A DNA stretch of 64,000 nucleotides from Candidatus Accumulibacter cognatus (GTDB taxonomy: Bacteria > Pseudomonadota > Gammaproteobacteria > Burkholderiales > Rhodocyclaceae): positions 3,343,553 through 3,407,552 of the forward strand of contig CP058708.1 in assembly GCA_013414765.1 (NCBI GenBank). The letters are read 5' to 3'. Positions 28,721 through 37,287 of the stretch are shown here, piece by piece (the first letter of the stretch is position 1; each line of letters begins with the position of its first letter). The position numbers and the translations under genes are program-made. A model generated the notes under the pieces. That model was not told the origin of the DNA, did no database searches, and saw nothing but the letters and a program-made list of their open reading frames with translations.

Positions 28721-28798
28721 CTACTCTAGCTCCCGCCGTATGCCGGAGTGCAGCCGGTCGAACGGCGGGTGCGCCCGGAGGAACTCGATGGGGTCCAT
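28721..28798 (-). pseudogene. truncated cNMP-binding/DUF294-type protein, N-terminal 25 codons
   Basis: A short frame begins MDPIEFLRAHPPFDRL, resembling the first helix of cyclic-nucleotide-binding nucleotidyltransferase-like (DUF294) signalling proteins (FL..HPPFD.L), and stops after 25 residues where sequence character changes. It follows the secreted protein gene by 2 bases in the same direction. I read it as the cut end of an operon at the edge of an inserted segment. Confidence 0.45.
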
Positions 28799-28800
28799 GC

Positions 28801-29277
28801 TCAGGACGGACGAGGCACGTAGTACCGCGCTCCGGTGCTGCCGTTTCCTTCTCGAATCTTCATCCCGACCACGGCGCCGCGTGCGTCGCGCCGGAGCTTG
28901 AGGGTCAGGTCGTTGCGCCGGCCCGGGCCGTACTCGGTGCGCACGCGGAACGTGTCTCCCTCCGCGCCGCGCAGCTCCCAAGTTCTTTTCAGCGCGATCC
29001 GCGACTGGCCGAGCTGGAAGGCGTGGGCCGCGTCGGGCCCGAACGTGACCGTTCTGCCGTCATAGATGGCCTCGAAGGGCACGCCGCCGCCGGGGTCCTT
29101 CGCATAGACCCAGACTCTCTCGATGGGTTTCGCGTACGCAGGATCGGGCCTGGCGGCCTGCTCGTGACGCGGCGCGTCTTCGCGCCCGGGCGGCGAGGCA
29201 AAGGCAGACGCAATGGTGGCGACGAGGGCTGCCGCAACGAGGGCCGGCGTGAAGCAGCAGGGGCGGGAACGCATCAT
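28801..29277 (-). CDS. secreted hypothetical protein
   Basis: 158 residues; AGGAGG lies just upstream of ATG 29277. A signal peptide MMRSRPCCFTPALVAAALVA...AFA is followed by a compact beta-rich domain (IERVWVYAKDPGGGVPFEAI, DDLTLK-like repeats LTLKLRRDARGAVVGMKIRE). No family recognised. Base composition is markedly GC-rich, like the neighbouring genes to 31.5 kb. Confidence 0.6.
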   Translation of the reverse strand: MMRSRPCCFTPALVAAALVATIASAFASPPGREDAPRHEQAARPDPAYAKPIERVWVYAKDPGGGVPFEAIYDGRTVTFGPDAAHAFQLGQSRIALKRTWELRGAEGDTFRVRTEYGPGRRNDLTLKLRRDARGAVVGMKIREGNGSTGARYYVPRPS

Positions 29278-29305
29278 CGGTCCTCCTGCGGGGCTCATAC
29301 CCGCC

Positions 29306-29637
29306 ATGACCACTTCGCCGCAGAGAAGGCCCCTCCGCCTGACGGTGCTGCTGGGCGTCCTGGCGCTCGTCGGCCTCGCGGCCGCCTCGACGCGAGCCGA
29401 GCGGCTCGCGTATGCCGCTCTCCAGGCCGGCCTGGGTCTGGCCGCCTTCGGCGCGGCCTGGTGGCTGCACGGCCCGGAGGTCTCGGGCCGTACTTCTACG
29501 TGGTGCGCGGCATCCGGCTTAAGGGTCGGCGCGTCGTCTCCATCGGTTATGCGTACAAGGCGGCCGGTGCAGCCTTCATCCTGACGGGTATCGGGTGCGT
29601 GGCGGTGTGGCTGATGCCCGGCCTCGCCGGGTGCTAG
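29306..29637 (+). pseudogene. small membrane protein gene with probable frameshift
   Basis: From ATG 29306 the frame encodes a basic start and hydrophobic segments (LTVLLGVLALVGLAAAS, AALQAGLGLAAFGAAWWLHG). Near 29485-29495 the coding signal jumps frame and continues as YFYVVRGIRLKGRRVVSIGY followed by AAFILTGIGCVAVWLMPGL to the stop at 29637. Either a single-base indel has broken the gene or there is a sequencing error. Divergent from the secreted protein, 28 bases between starts. Confidence 0.5.
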
Positions 29638-29648
29638 GCGGCCGCGCT

Positions 29649-30689
29649 TCATTCCGTCGCCGAACCGAACACCTCGCACATCGTCAGCCGGCGCACCTCG
29701 TCGAGCGTCACACGTGAGAGTCCTTCCCAGTCGGTCTCCTCCTCGAACGGCTCGTAGTCGTGTTCGTACCGGCGTTCGTACAGCGTGCCGCACGAGGGAC
29801 ACCGGTAGAGGCCGCCGCGCGTGTCGACGGTGGTCACGGGTTTCAGGCGAGCCGCCGCCGCCGGCAGCGAGTACCCCTTCAGGGGCGATCCGCCGACCGA
29901 AGGCCCCAGCTCGGCGCACAGCCCACAGTGATCCGGCTCGGTCCCGAAGCGCGCGGCCGCCAGGTCGTCGAGCGCCCGCTCGACAGCCTTGAGGGCGCGA
30001 TCCTGCTCGGTCTCGGCGATCGCCGGCAGTTCCAGCCACGCCCGCACGGTATTCTGCAGGTGCAACGGAACCCGCCAGCTGCCGGTCCAGTACTTCAGGT
30101 GCTCGCGCGGTACGCCGTGCCGGGCGAAGTCCGGGCAGGACTGCTCGAGATCCCATCCATGGGACGACCGCCAGTACAACCGTCCTGCCCGCGCGCGGAC
30201 GCCGCGCTTGCGGTCCGTCGTCCAGCAGACTTCCGCATCGGACACGTGGTGCGACGAGAGGAACTCGAGCTCGTCGACGAGCTCTCGAGTTCTCCCCAAC
30301 GGCCGGGGGACCGCCGTCCGCACCTCGCGCAGGACGACGGCCGCCGCGTCGAAGGACCGCGACGCCCAGGTGCGGAGCGCCGCAGCCGCGTACTGGTTCA
30401 CTCTTTCGCGGATCTTCGCCAGCAACACGGGCAGGGCCGGTGTGAGGTCCGCGCCGGCGAAGGCCGCGGCTTCGAGTGCGTGCTGCGCCCACATGGCGTC
30501 GAGGTCCGTGGTGTGCGGCCGCGCCGCGACCAGTGCCAGCGCCGGCAAGGCCGGGGCGATGTCGGTTCCGGCCCACGCGGCGTGGCACAGGTCGAGCGCC
30601 GCGTGACAGCGCGTGCGGGGATCCTCGCTGGCAAGCTTCGCGATCCTCAGGTTCCGCTGAATGGCGGTGAGCCGGGGGCTGGTCGGCAC
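29649..30689 (-). CDS. HEAT-like repeat protein with C-terminal zinc-ribbon pattern
   Basis: 346 residues. The N-terminal third is helical, HEAT-like (CHAALDLCHAAWAGTDIAPA, HALEAAAFAGADLTPALPVL). The C-terminal part has CGLC and CPSCGTLYERRYEHDYEP, four Cys that could bind zinc. No enzymatic motif is seen. Codon use is extremely GC-rich at third positions, unlike the flanking host genes but like those at 28.8-31.2 kb. The style resembles myxobacterial or acidobacterial hypotheticals; origin by transfer is inferred. Confidence 0.6.
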   Translation of the reverse strand: MPTSPRLTAIQRNLRIAKLASEDPRTRCHAALDLCHAAWAGTDIAPALPALALVAARPHTTDLDAMWAQHALEAAAFAGADLTPALPVLLAKIRERVNQYAAAALRTWASRSFDAAAVVLREVRTAVPRPLGRTRELVDELEFLSSHHVSDAEVCWTTDRKRGVRARAGRLYWRSSHGWDLEQSCPDFARHGVPREHLKYWTGSWRVPLHLQNTVRAWLELPAIAETEQDRALKAVERALDDLAAARFGTEPDHCGLCAELGPSVGGSPLKGYSLPAAAARLKPVTTVDTRGGLYRCPSCGTLYERRYEHDYEPFEEETDWEGLSRVTLDEVRRLTMCEVFGSATE

Positions 30690-30702
30690 GGGGAAGGCCC
30701 GC

Positions 30703-31215
30703 CTACCGGGACTCGACCTCGACGGCGGCGGCCGCCGCGTCTGGCACCAGGCCGTCTATGCGTCTCACGTCGAGGTGGCCGACGTCGTCGACCGTTCCGC
30801 GCCAGTAGCCGATCAGCCGCACGACGCAGCGGCGGCCCGCCGCGCAGAGGTCGCGGGCCCGGTCTGCGAGCGCTACTCCCATCTTCCCGTCGTCGAGCTG
30901 CAATCGGGTCGCGGCGGCGGCGCCCGACGGACCGAGGCGCGCGTCCACGATAGACAGGCGATACTCGTCGAGCGCGATCGACACCGGCAGCCGGACTCGT
31001 ATCGGCGGCGATGCGGTTGCCAGGCGGTTGAGGAAGTCCAGCGCGGCCGCGACCGGCTCCAGGGCAGCTGCGCGCTTGAACTCCTCGGCCTGGCGGAATG
31101 ACGGAACGTCGACCCGCTCCGCGAGCCACGCCCCAACAGGCGCCCAGCCTGCCAGGGCCAGGGCTCCGCAGAGCATGACATTGTGGCCTCGCCGGCGGGT
31201 TGTGGGGGGATTCAC
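30703..31215 (-). CDS. hypothetical exported protein
   Basis: Up to 170 residues; an internal ATG at codon 14 gives MLCGALALAGWAPVGAWLAE, a plausible signal or membrane anchor. The rest (RLPVSIALDEYRLSIVDARL, DLCAAGRRCVVRLIGYWRGT) has two Cys that could form a disulfide. No family recognised. It precedes the HEAT-like gene by 13 bases on the same strand, so they may be one operon within the GC-rich segment. Confidence 0.5.
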   Translation of the reverse strand: MNPPTTRRRGHNVMLCGALALAGWAPVGAWLAERVDVPSFRQAEEFKRAAALEPVAAALDFLNRLATASPPIRVRLPVSIALDEYRLSIVDARLGPSGAAAATRLQLDDGKMGVALADRARDLCAAGRRCVVRLIGYWRGTVDDVGHLDVRRIDGLVPDAAAAAVEVESR

Positions 31216-31319
31216 GCGGCGATGTTACCGCGGAACGGGGTCCGGCGCGTTACAATGCCCGCGATCAGTGTCCGCCCTGCGCCGGCTCATCGCCGCGGTC
31301 AAGCTCGTCGCCCTCCTGA

Positions 31320-31553
31320 TTGCGGTCTGCCTTGCCTGACGGCTTGCACGCCGCGTTCGGCCGGGTGCTGCTGCCCGACGACGTTCCCGTCTTCGTCGGC
31401 GACACGTTCACTCCCTGCGACGAACAGCCCGCCGCCCTGCTGGCGCGCGCCGCGCGGCCCGCCGCAGCCCACCCGCCGGGACTGACTACCTTCACTACGG
31501 CCCATTGCTACGCCCACTGCTGCGTCTGGTCTGCAGTTCTACTGGACGCCTGA
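31320..31553 (+). pseudogene. coding fragment at the edge of the GC-rich segment
   Basis: The frame has strong third-position GC and reads naturally (ALPDGLHAAFGRVLLPDDVP, VFVGDTFTPCDEQPAALLAR) until about 31500, where composition changes and the product becomes random. Probably the 5' part of a gene cut at the segment boundary. A 23-codon hydrophobic frame (GTG near 31268, ending in LVALLIAVCLA) overlaps its start. Function unknown. Confidence 0.35.
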
Positions 31554-31586
31554 GTGGCGTTGCTGAAGCAGGTCGCGCGATGCCGC

Positions 31587-31950
31587 TCATTCGGCCAGAG
31601 TTGCTCTCTGCCGACGATAGGCGGCGAGAAACACACTGCGGTCGTCTTCGCTCCAGCCGGGGCAGTGACGCATGAGTTGGTCTAAATCCTATGCGCCGTT
31701 GCGCTCGCGACTGGCGCCGCGGCAAAGTTTTTCGAGGTCGTCGAAACGGACGTCGCTCCCCGCATAGAGGAAGCCGGGTTCCGCCCGCCGTCCGACGAAG
31801 AGGTGCTTGCCGTAAAGACAGCCCTGCTGCAGACGGTGATGATGCAGACGTGCGCAGGCGCTGGCGATGGCGACCAGCCGCGATGGCCGTACCTCCTGGT
31901 CGTGCGCGCTGGCGTTCCACTCGTTAGCGCAATCCTCGCCCTCGTCAGTT
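31587..31950 (-). pseudogene. InaA/Kdo-kinase-family lipopolysaccharide kinase remnant
   Basis: In one frame: CARLHHHRLQQGCLYGKHLF, then a kinase-like DVRFDDLEKL. After a stop near 31690 a second frame continues LDQLMRHCPGWSEDDRSVFL and ends at 31587. Together these match the C-terminal half of InaA/WaaP-type LPS kinases (catalytic H..G..HG.LY..H and D.EK). The N-terminal half is missing and a frameshift separates the pieces, so the gene is dead. Confidence 0.6.
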
Positions 31951-31974
31951 GTTGGCACCGTACGCCGAGTCACT

Positions 31975-31997
31975 ATAAGGGTGTAAGGGTGTAAGGG
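31975..31997. repeat. short TAAGGGTG direct repeat
   Basis: Three consecutive (g)taagggtg units. The following gcgatcgaaagtgg resembles part of the hairpin at 43202-43241, hinting at a shared dispersed element. Confidence 0.45.
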
Positions 31998-32257
31998 TGC
32001 GATCGAAAGTGGTGGACGCCTCGGTTGGTCGTGATCCTCTGGAGCCCGGAACGGCCTGGTTGCGTCCCTTGGGCCTGCTGAAAACAGCGCTTCGGCTCCT
32101 TCGTCCAACACTTTCGGCTCTACACCCCTCGGCGCGGGCAGCATGAGTAAAGACAGTCGTTTTCGTTTACATTTTCCATTCGCGCTGCAATGCGCTATAG
32201 AGCGGAGTAGGATATAGGAATTGCTCGGGCTTTGAGGGATCTCGACAGGAGGATGAG

Positions 32258-33061
32258 ATGGCCAACAGTATCAGTAGATCGGTTTCTGCAATCGTCTTGG
32301 GTTGCGGTTTGCTTCTGGAATGCAGCCTCGCATCCGCCGGGATCATCACCCTGCTCAGGGATAATTTTAATGACACTACCGGGCTCAATGCGCCAGGTGA
32401 CGTGCGCACCGTCGCCGACATTCTGGCCAATGATCCGGGACAGTTGCCAGCGGGTACAACAGTCCTCCTTGGCTCCCCGAACGTGCGCCGGGTCGACGAC
32501 CCAATCAACATGCTCGGCGGCAACAATGGATTCCACAATTTCTTTGGCAGCAATTTTCTGGTGCTGGGCGACGACTCGGGACCGATCGGCGGCAACCCTA
32601 GCGGGCTGAACGAGGACACCGGAATTCGCTTTCCATTCGAGATTCCGGTCGGGGCATTGGGGATTCAAATTCGTTACCGTGTTGCCTTTAATGGCGTCGA
32701 TACCGCGACCAATCGCACCGATTTTTTGCGGGTAAGGTTGACCGGGCCAGGCGATACGGTCAATGTTCAAACGCTCAGCAGTCCGGTCGACTTCGGCGCC
32801 GGCACATTCATCAGTTCGTTCTTCGACGTATTCGTCGATCTCAATCCAGCCACGCTCAGTCCTGGGCAATACCAACTCCAGTTCCGGCTTAACGAGGATA
32901 GCAACGGCAACGGGCAGACCAACACCGCAGTCGGTCTGGACAGAATTCGCATCACCGCAGAGATTCCCGAACCGGCGACCTTGCCATTGCTGGCGGCTGG
33001 TCTGGGCGGGCTGGTCGCACTGCGTGGGCGCAAGGCGTTATGGGCAGCACGCATATTCTGA
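32258..33061 (+). CDS. PEP-CTERM sorting domain-containing protein
   Basis: 267 residues; AGGAGG sits 5 bases before ATG 32258. A signal peptide (SAIVLGCGLLLECSLASAG) is followed by a beta-rich exported domain and a C-terminal PEP-CTERM tail: IPEPATLPLLAAGLGGLVAL then basic RGRK. PEP-CTERM proteins are processed by exosortase and usually linked to exopolysaccharide or floc formation. No exosortase gene is in the window. Confidence 0.88.
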   Translation: MANSISRSVSAIVLGCGLLLECSLASAGIITLLRDNFNDTTGLNAPGDVRTVADILANDPGQLPAGTTVLLGSPNVRRVDDPINMLGGNNGFHNFFGSNFLVLGDDSGPIGGNPSGLNEDTGIRFPFEIPVGALGIQIRYRVAFNGVDTATNRTDFLRVRLTGPGDTVNVQTLSSPVDFGAGTFISSFFDVFVDLNPATLSPGQYQLQFRLNEDSNGNGQTNTAVGLDRIRITAEIPEPATLPLLAAGLGGLVALRGRKALWAARIF

Positions 33062-33102
33062 AGCTGGGCAAGGAGCGTCCGAAGGGTGTCGAACAACACC
33101 CC

Positions 33103-33345
33103 CCGGCCATGACTTTGCAAGTCCCCCGATGATGAAAGTCATGACCGTTTCCCCCTCCTTGCAGGCCGGATCGTTCGATGGGCGCAGAGCATGCTCTGCG
33201 AATTCCTCATTTCACCCCCCAACCCCTTCCACGATTGGCGCTGCATCGCCGGCCGGCTGTGGAGGCGCGGAGCGGTGCTCCGCGAAACTCCGCCTGCATT
33301 CCCGTCAGGGAGGAGGGGAGATTCATGAGTTGCTCGCGACTTGCA
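33103..33345. repeat. dispersed modular palindromic repeat, copy B (long form)
   Basis: Starts CCGGCCATGACTTTGCAAG, then AAAGTCATGACCGTTTCCCC. It contains an extra module with the palindrome GCAGAGCATGCTCTGC and the module GCGCGGAGCGGTGCTCCGCGAA, and ends GGGGAGATTCATGAGTTGCTCGCGACTT. Same family as copies at 20.8 and 46.75 kb. It lies between the PEP-CTERM gene and the amidohydrolase. Confidence 0.7.
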
Positions 33346-33407
33346 TGCCACGCAACCTCCGCGCTTCTCTGGCCACGCTTCCATGATCTCGCAACCGACG
33401 TAGCCTG

Positions 33408-34631
33408 ATGGAAAGCAAACGCATCATGCGGCAGTTGGTGCGCTGGCGTCGCTCGCTGCACCAGTGTCCGGAAATTGGCTATGAAGAACGGAAAACCGCC
33501 CGCTTTGTGATCGCCGAACTCCAGCGCCTGGGAATACCCTACGAGTATGGAGGCGTGGGTGGCGGCATCGTCGCCCGCCTGCGTGGCGTGCGAACAGAAG
33601 GAACACGGGTCGCGCTCCGCGCTGAACTTGATGCGTTGCCGATTGCCGAGCAGACCGGCCTGCCGTTTGCATCTCGCCACAGAGGCAAGATGCACGCCTG
33701 CGGGCATGACGGACATATGGCCATGGTATTGGGCGCCGCAGCGCTGTTGCAGGATCCGCTCCCGCAGGGCGACGTGGTCCTGATCTTCCAGCCTGCCGAA
33801 GAAGGCGGTCTAGGCGCGCAGGTGATGATCGACGCCGGCGCCCTCGCCGGCGTGGCCATGATCTTTGGGGGGCACCTGACCAATCTCTACTCCACTGGGC
33901 AGATCATGGCTGTACCGGGGCCGGTTTGCGCCCAGGCAGACAGCTTCCGTATCCGTGTGTTCGGCCGCGGAGGTCACGGTGCCAGGCCGCACGAGGCGAC
34001 CGACGCATTGGTCGCCAGTGCCGCGCTGGTCGGTGGGCTGCAGACTCTCGTGTCGCGCGAGGCCAACCCGCTCGATCCATCGGTGGTTACCATCGGGACG
34101 CTGCAAGCGGGCACCGCCCGCAACGTGATCGCGCACGAGGCGTTGCTGGAGGGAACGATCCGTACGACACAAAGCGGGACCCGGTTACGATTGATTGCCG
34201 GGATGGAACGAATGTGTCGCGCCCTGGGGGAGGCATACCATACCCGAATCGAACTCGAACTGTCGGAACCATATCCGCCAGTGATCAATACGCCGCGCGA
34301 AACCGAACTCGCTCGTCGCGCGGCCGCGCGTGTCGTCGGCGCAGGGCGGGTGTTGACTTACGAGTTGCCGAGCATGGGTGCAGAGGACTTTTCGCTTTAC
34401 CTCAAGGAGGTTCCCGGCTGCTTCGTACGCTTTGGAGCGCGGGCTCCGAACGCGGCGAACGTGCCGCTGCACAGCCCGCAGTTCGATTTCGATGAAGCCG
34501 CCCTGCTCATCGGAGCGCGTTACTTCGAAGCCGTCGTCCGCCTTGCGCTGGCCGATGACTTGTCGGCTGCGCAAGTTCTGTCGGACGATCCCACGAGTTA
34601 TGATGACTCGTTGAGCACGCCCGCCACCTGA
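33408..34631 (+). CDS. M20 family amidohydrolase (hippurate/N-acyl-amino-acid hydrolase type)
   Basis: 407 residues. Metal-binding motif HACGHDGHMAMVLGAA, acidic pair in IFQPAEEGG, dimerisation-domain motif GRGGHGARPHEATDAL, and C-terminal PSMGAEDFSLYLKEVPGCFV. These zinc or manganese enzymes cleave N-acyl amino acids or amidated compounds; the true substrate cannot be read from sequence. Cytoplasmic. Stands alone between a repeat element and an IS. Confidence 0.9.
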   Translation: MESKRIMRQLVRWRRSLHQCPEIGYEERKTARFVIAELQRLGIPYEYGGVGGGIVARLRGVRTEGTRVALRAELDALPIAEQTGLPFASRHRGKMHACGHDGHMAMVLGAAALLQDPLPQGDVVLIFQPAEEGGLGAQVMIDAGALAGVAMIFGGHLTNLYSTGQIMAVPGPVCAQADSFRIRVFGRGGHGARPHEATDALVASAALVGGLQTLVSREANPLDPSVVTIGTLQAGTARNVIAHEALLEGTIRTTQSGTRLRLIAGMERMCRALGEAYHTRIELELSEPYPPVINTPRETELARRAAARVVGAGRVLTYELPSMGAEDFSLYLKEVPGCFVRFGARAPNAANVPLHSPQFDFDEAALLIGARYFEAVVRLALADDLSAAQVLSDDPTSYDDSLSTPAT

Positions 34632-34852
34632 TCGCCGGGGCCCGCTGTCGCGACCTCGGCCAGCCATCCCGTGCACCCGGCGTCACCGCGCGGAAGGCCG
34701 CCGTCACAGGAGAAGAGAACGAGGATGCCGGGCGGGAACTTCACCTGACTTCACCTGTTAAGCGACGCCACCCCTAGCAGCCTGTCGGACTTTACCCTTG
34801 CCGCCCGCTGAATATGCTACAATCATAGCTGTTCCAGGAACGGAGGTCCGGC

Positions 34853-36211
34853 ATGTCCCATTTCATCGTCACCGATCGCAAGACCGACTACCTGCTGCCG
34901 CCGTCACTCGACGATTGGTTGAACGAGGATCATTTGGCGCGATTCATTGTGGAGGTGATCGACTCGCTTGATTTGTCGAAGCTGACGCGGCAGTACGCTG
35001 GACGGGGATCGAAGGCGTACCATCCGGCGACGCTGCTGGCCATTCTGGTCTATGGCTACGCGACGGGTATTTTCTCCAGCCGCAGGCTGGAGCAGGCGAC
35101 CTACGATTCGGTCGCCTTTCGCTACATTGCCGCCGGCAGCCATCCCGATCACGACAGCCTGGCGACGTTCCGCCGGCGTTTTCTGGAGGAACTGAGCGAC
35201 TTGTTCGTGCAGGTTCTGGAGATGGCCCGGGAGATGAAGCTGCTGAAACTGGGCAATGTCTGTCTTGACGGCACGAAGATTCAGGCCAACGCCTCCCGCC
35301 ACCGTGCGCTTTCGCACGGCCACATCGAAAAGCTGGAAGCGCAACTCAAGGCGGAGGTGCAGGAACTGTTCGCGCTGGCCGAACAGGCGGATCAGGCGGA
35401 GGTTCCGGACGGCGTCAGCCTGCCGGAAGAAATCAAGCGCCGCGAAGATCGGCTGGTGGCGATGGCGGCGGCCAAGGCGAAGATTGCGGCGCGGGCCGAG
35501 GAGCGCTATCAGCGAGAGAAGGCGCAGTACGACGAGAAGATGGCGCGGCGCAAGGCGAAAGAAGAAGAGACCGGCAGGAAGTGGGGGGGCAGAGTGCCCA
35601 AAGCCCCCGAGCCCGGCGTACGGGACAGTGACCAGATCAATCTGACCGACGAAGAATCGCGCATCATGCCGGTGGCCGGTGGCGGCTTCGAGCAGGCGTA
35701 CAACGCCCAGGCGGCGGTTGATCCCGCGACCCTGCTGGTGGTGGCGGTCGGCGTGACGCAAGCCCCCAACGACAAGGAGCAGGTCGAGCCGATGCTGGCG
35801 ACGCTCCAGGCGCAGGCCGATGGGCTGGGTTCCGTGCACGGGATGATCGCCGACACGGGCTTCTACAGCGAGAAGAACATCAAGGCGTGCGAGGCGGCCG
35901 GCATCGTCCCCTTGATCGCGGTGGCGCGCGACGAGCACCATCCTGACTGGCGGGAGCGGCATAGCGAACCGGCCGCGCTACCGGAGCATGCGACACCCGT
36001 GCAGGCCATGTCGCATCGTTTGAAGACCAGAGCGGGGCGAGCGCTCTATGCGTTGCGCAAGCAGACCGTCGAGCCGGTCTTCGGCATCATCAAGTCGGTC
36101 ATGGGCTTTCGCCAGTTTTCCTTGCGGGGTTGGCAGAAGGTCACCGGGGAATGGACGCTGGTCTGCCTGGCGTGGAATTTGAAGCGCATGGCCAAGTTGC
36201 GCCCGCAGTAG
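34853..36211 (+). CDS. IS1182 family transposase
   Basis: 452 residues with the N-terminal DUF772-like domain (SLDDWLNEDHLARFIVEVID, FSSRRLEQATYDSVAFRYI) and DDE catalytic region (first Asp in NVCLDGTKIQANASRHRA; later VHGMIADTGFYSEKNIKACE and a C-terminal EPVFGIIKSVMGFRQFSLRG). A charged helical insert lies between. Intact, so the element may be active. It starts 60 bases inside the left terminal repeat. Confidence 0.92.
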   Translation: MSHFIVTDRKTDYLLPPSLDDWLNEDHLARFIVEVIDSLDLSKLTRQYAGRGSKAYHPATLLAILVYGYATGIFSSRRLEQATYDSVAFRYIAAGSHPDHDSLATFRRRFLEELSDLFVQVLEMAREMKLLKLGNVCLDGTKIQANASRHRALSHGHIEKLEAQLKAEVQELFALAEQADQAEVPDGVSLPEEIKRREDRLVAMAAAKAKIAARAEERYQREKAQYDEKMARRKAKEEETGRKWGGRVPKAPEPGVRDSDQINLTDEESRIMPVAGGGFEQAYNAQAAVDPATLLVVAVGVTQAPNDKEQVEPMLATLQAQADGLGSVHGMIADTGFYSEKNIKACEAAGIVPLIAVARDEHHPDWRERHSEPAALPEHATPVQAMSHRLKTRAGRALYALRKQTVEPVFGIIKSVMGFRQFSLRGWQKVTGEWTLVCLAWNLKRMAKLRPQ

Positions 36212-36233
36212 AGAAAAACGAGGAAAAAACCTC

Positions 36234-36269
36234 AAAAAGGCCGGAAAATCGACAAATTCCGGCCTTTTT
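36234..36269 (+). terminator. intrinsic terminator inside the IS1182-family element
   Basis: Perfect 13-bp stem aaaaaggccggaa / ttccggccttttt with a 10-base loop, ending in five T, 22 bases after the transposase stop. It works in both orientations because of the flanking A and T runs. Confidence 0.85.
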
Positions 36270-36328
36270 CATGCCGAAAAGTAAAATTTGTCGGTTTCCC
36301 GGGCTCCAAGTCCGACAGGCTGCTAGGG

Positions 36329-36802
36329 CAAGTCCCGTTTTCATCGTATAAAGGCCGGACCTTTGCCCAGGGCAGGACGGCTGGAAAGCGGGCGGACGGG
36401 CAGGCCAATCATCGTGGTAACCGCGTTCGGCGCCGTGGTGGTTGGCCTTGCCTTGGCCAGGATCTGGCTGGCAACATCGACGGCGCGTAAGCGAGGTGGC
36501 AGCTGCCACTTCTTCCCTGACGACGGGATCCGACACCGGCGGGAAGACGTGGCTGCCGCCCGCTTGCGCCCGCTCGAAGAGCTGCGCCGCGAAGGCCAGA
36601 GTGAAAAGGCCAAGGCAATAAAGGCAAAGGCAATGAGGACGAAGGCGAACGGTCGATAGGGGATGGTCGTCGGTTTCTCCCGGAGCAGGTGGTGCTCGTT
36701 CACTCAGCGACTGAGCATGTGGCTCAAGCAGTTGCCCTATTCCTGCGCCTGCATTCACGTCCGAGTACGTCCTTGCCGTTGCGCCTGAACCTATTTCTGG
36801 AT
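36329..36802. other. region between the IS and the next gene, no firm gene
   Basis: A minus-strand frame from GTG 36703 has one hydrophobic stretch (YRPFAFVLIAFAFIALAFSLWP) and ends just before the IS; it could be a small membrane protein or a truncated gene. Evidence is too weak for a gene call. Confidence 0.35.
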
Positions 36803-37126
36803 TCACGCCGGATCGACCAAGCGCGTCGGGCTGACCGATACGGCAACGGTGTCGATCGCCTTCCCGGCCGGCGTTCGGATGGCCGCGTGCAAATCTTCAA
36901 GGTGGCGGCTCGTACACGCCGGGGTACCCGGTTTGTCGCCGGCACAAGACTTGCGGTGAAAGATTTCGCCGAGGGCGGCAGAGAATCCGGCAAACGCCGG
37001 GTCATTCTTTTCCGCCTTCAGGGCATCGCCGGCCAGCAGTTCGTCACGTGCGGCGGCACCGGCCGGTATCGCGGCGAGCGCCAACCTGATCACCTGGGCC
37101 AACAAGCTGGCCTGTGGGGAGTTCAT
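36803..37126 (-). CDS. hypothetical protein with N-terminal hydrophobic segment
   Basis: 107 residues from ATG 37126, with AAGGA 7 bases upstream. The N-terminus (MNSPQASLLAQVIRLALAAI) may be a weak signal; two Cys follow (HRKSCAGDKPGTPACTSRHL). The sequence KNDPAFAGFSAALGEIFHRK looks like a compact helical domain, possibly binding a ligand through paired Cys. No family recognised. Confidence 0.45.
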   Translation of the reverse strand: MNSPQASLLAQVIRLALAAIPAGAAARDELLAGDALKAEKNDPAFAGFSAALGEIFHRKSCAGDKPGTPACTSRHLEDLHAAIRTPAGKAIDTVAVSVSPTRLVDPA

Positions 37127-37287
37127 GAGGGTTTCCTTTTGGCAACGATTTTGCGCCACTTTGCCAAATCGTCACTGAACCGCCTGTTCATGTTGCGTTC
37201 AGCCCTTGAAGCGTATAAAGAGGAACTGCGGTTCTGCGGCGCGCCCCTGCTCTCCGCGGTGACCGATTTGCTCGAGGAGATAGAGCG

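Larger units (their letters stand above)
34772..36328. mobile_element. IS1182-family insertion sequence, complete
   Basis: Bounded by 21-bp perfect inverted repeats (ccctagcagcctgtcggactt at 34772-34792 and its complement at 36308-36328). It encloses one transposase gene and a terminator hairpin. I do not see a clear target-site duplication beyond the inverted-repeat ends. A near-identical single end lies at 27606. Confidence 0.88.

Noticed and set aside
29278-30588. long upstream extension of the secreted protein frame
   Set aside because: AGGAGG and a signal peptide fix the start at 29277; the upstream part is the out-of-frame shadow of the HEAT-like gene.
34904-35849. 352-codon minus-strand frame inside the IS1182 element
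   Set aside because: Antisense to the transposase; no evidence of coding.
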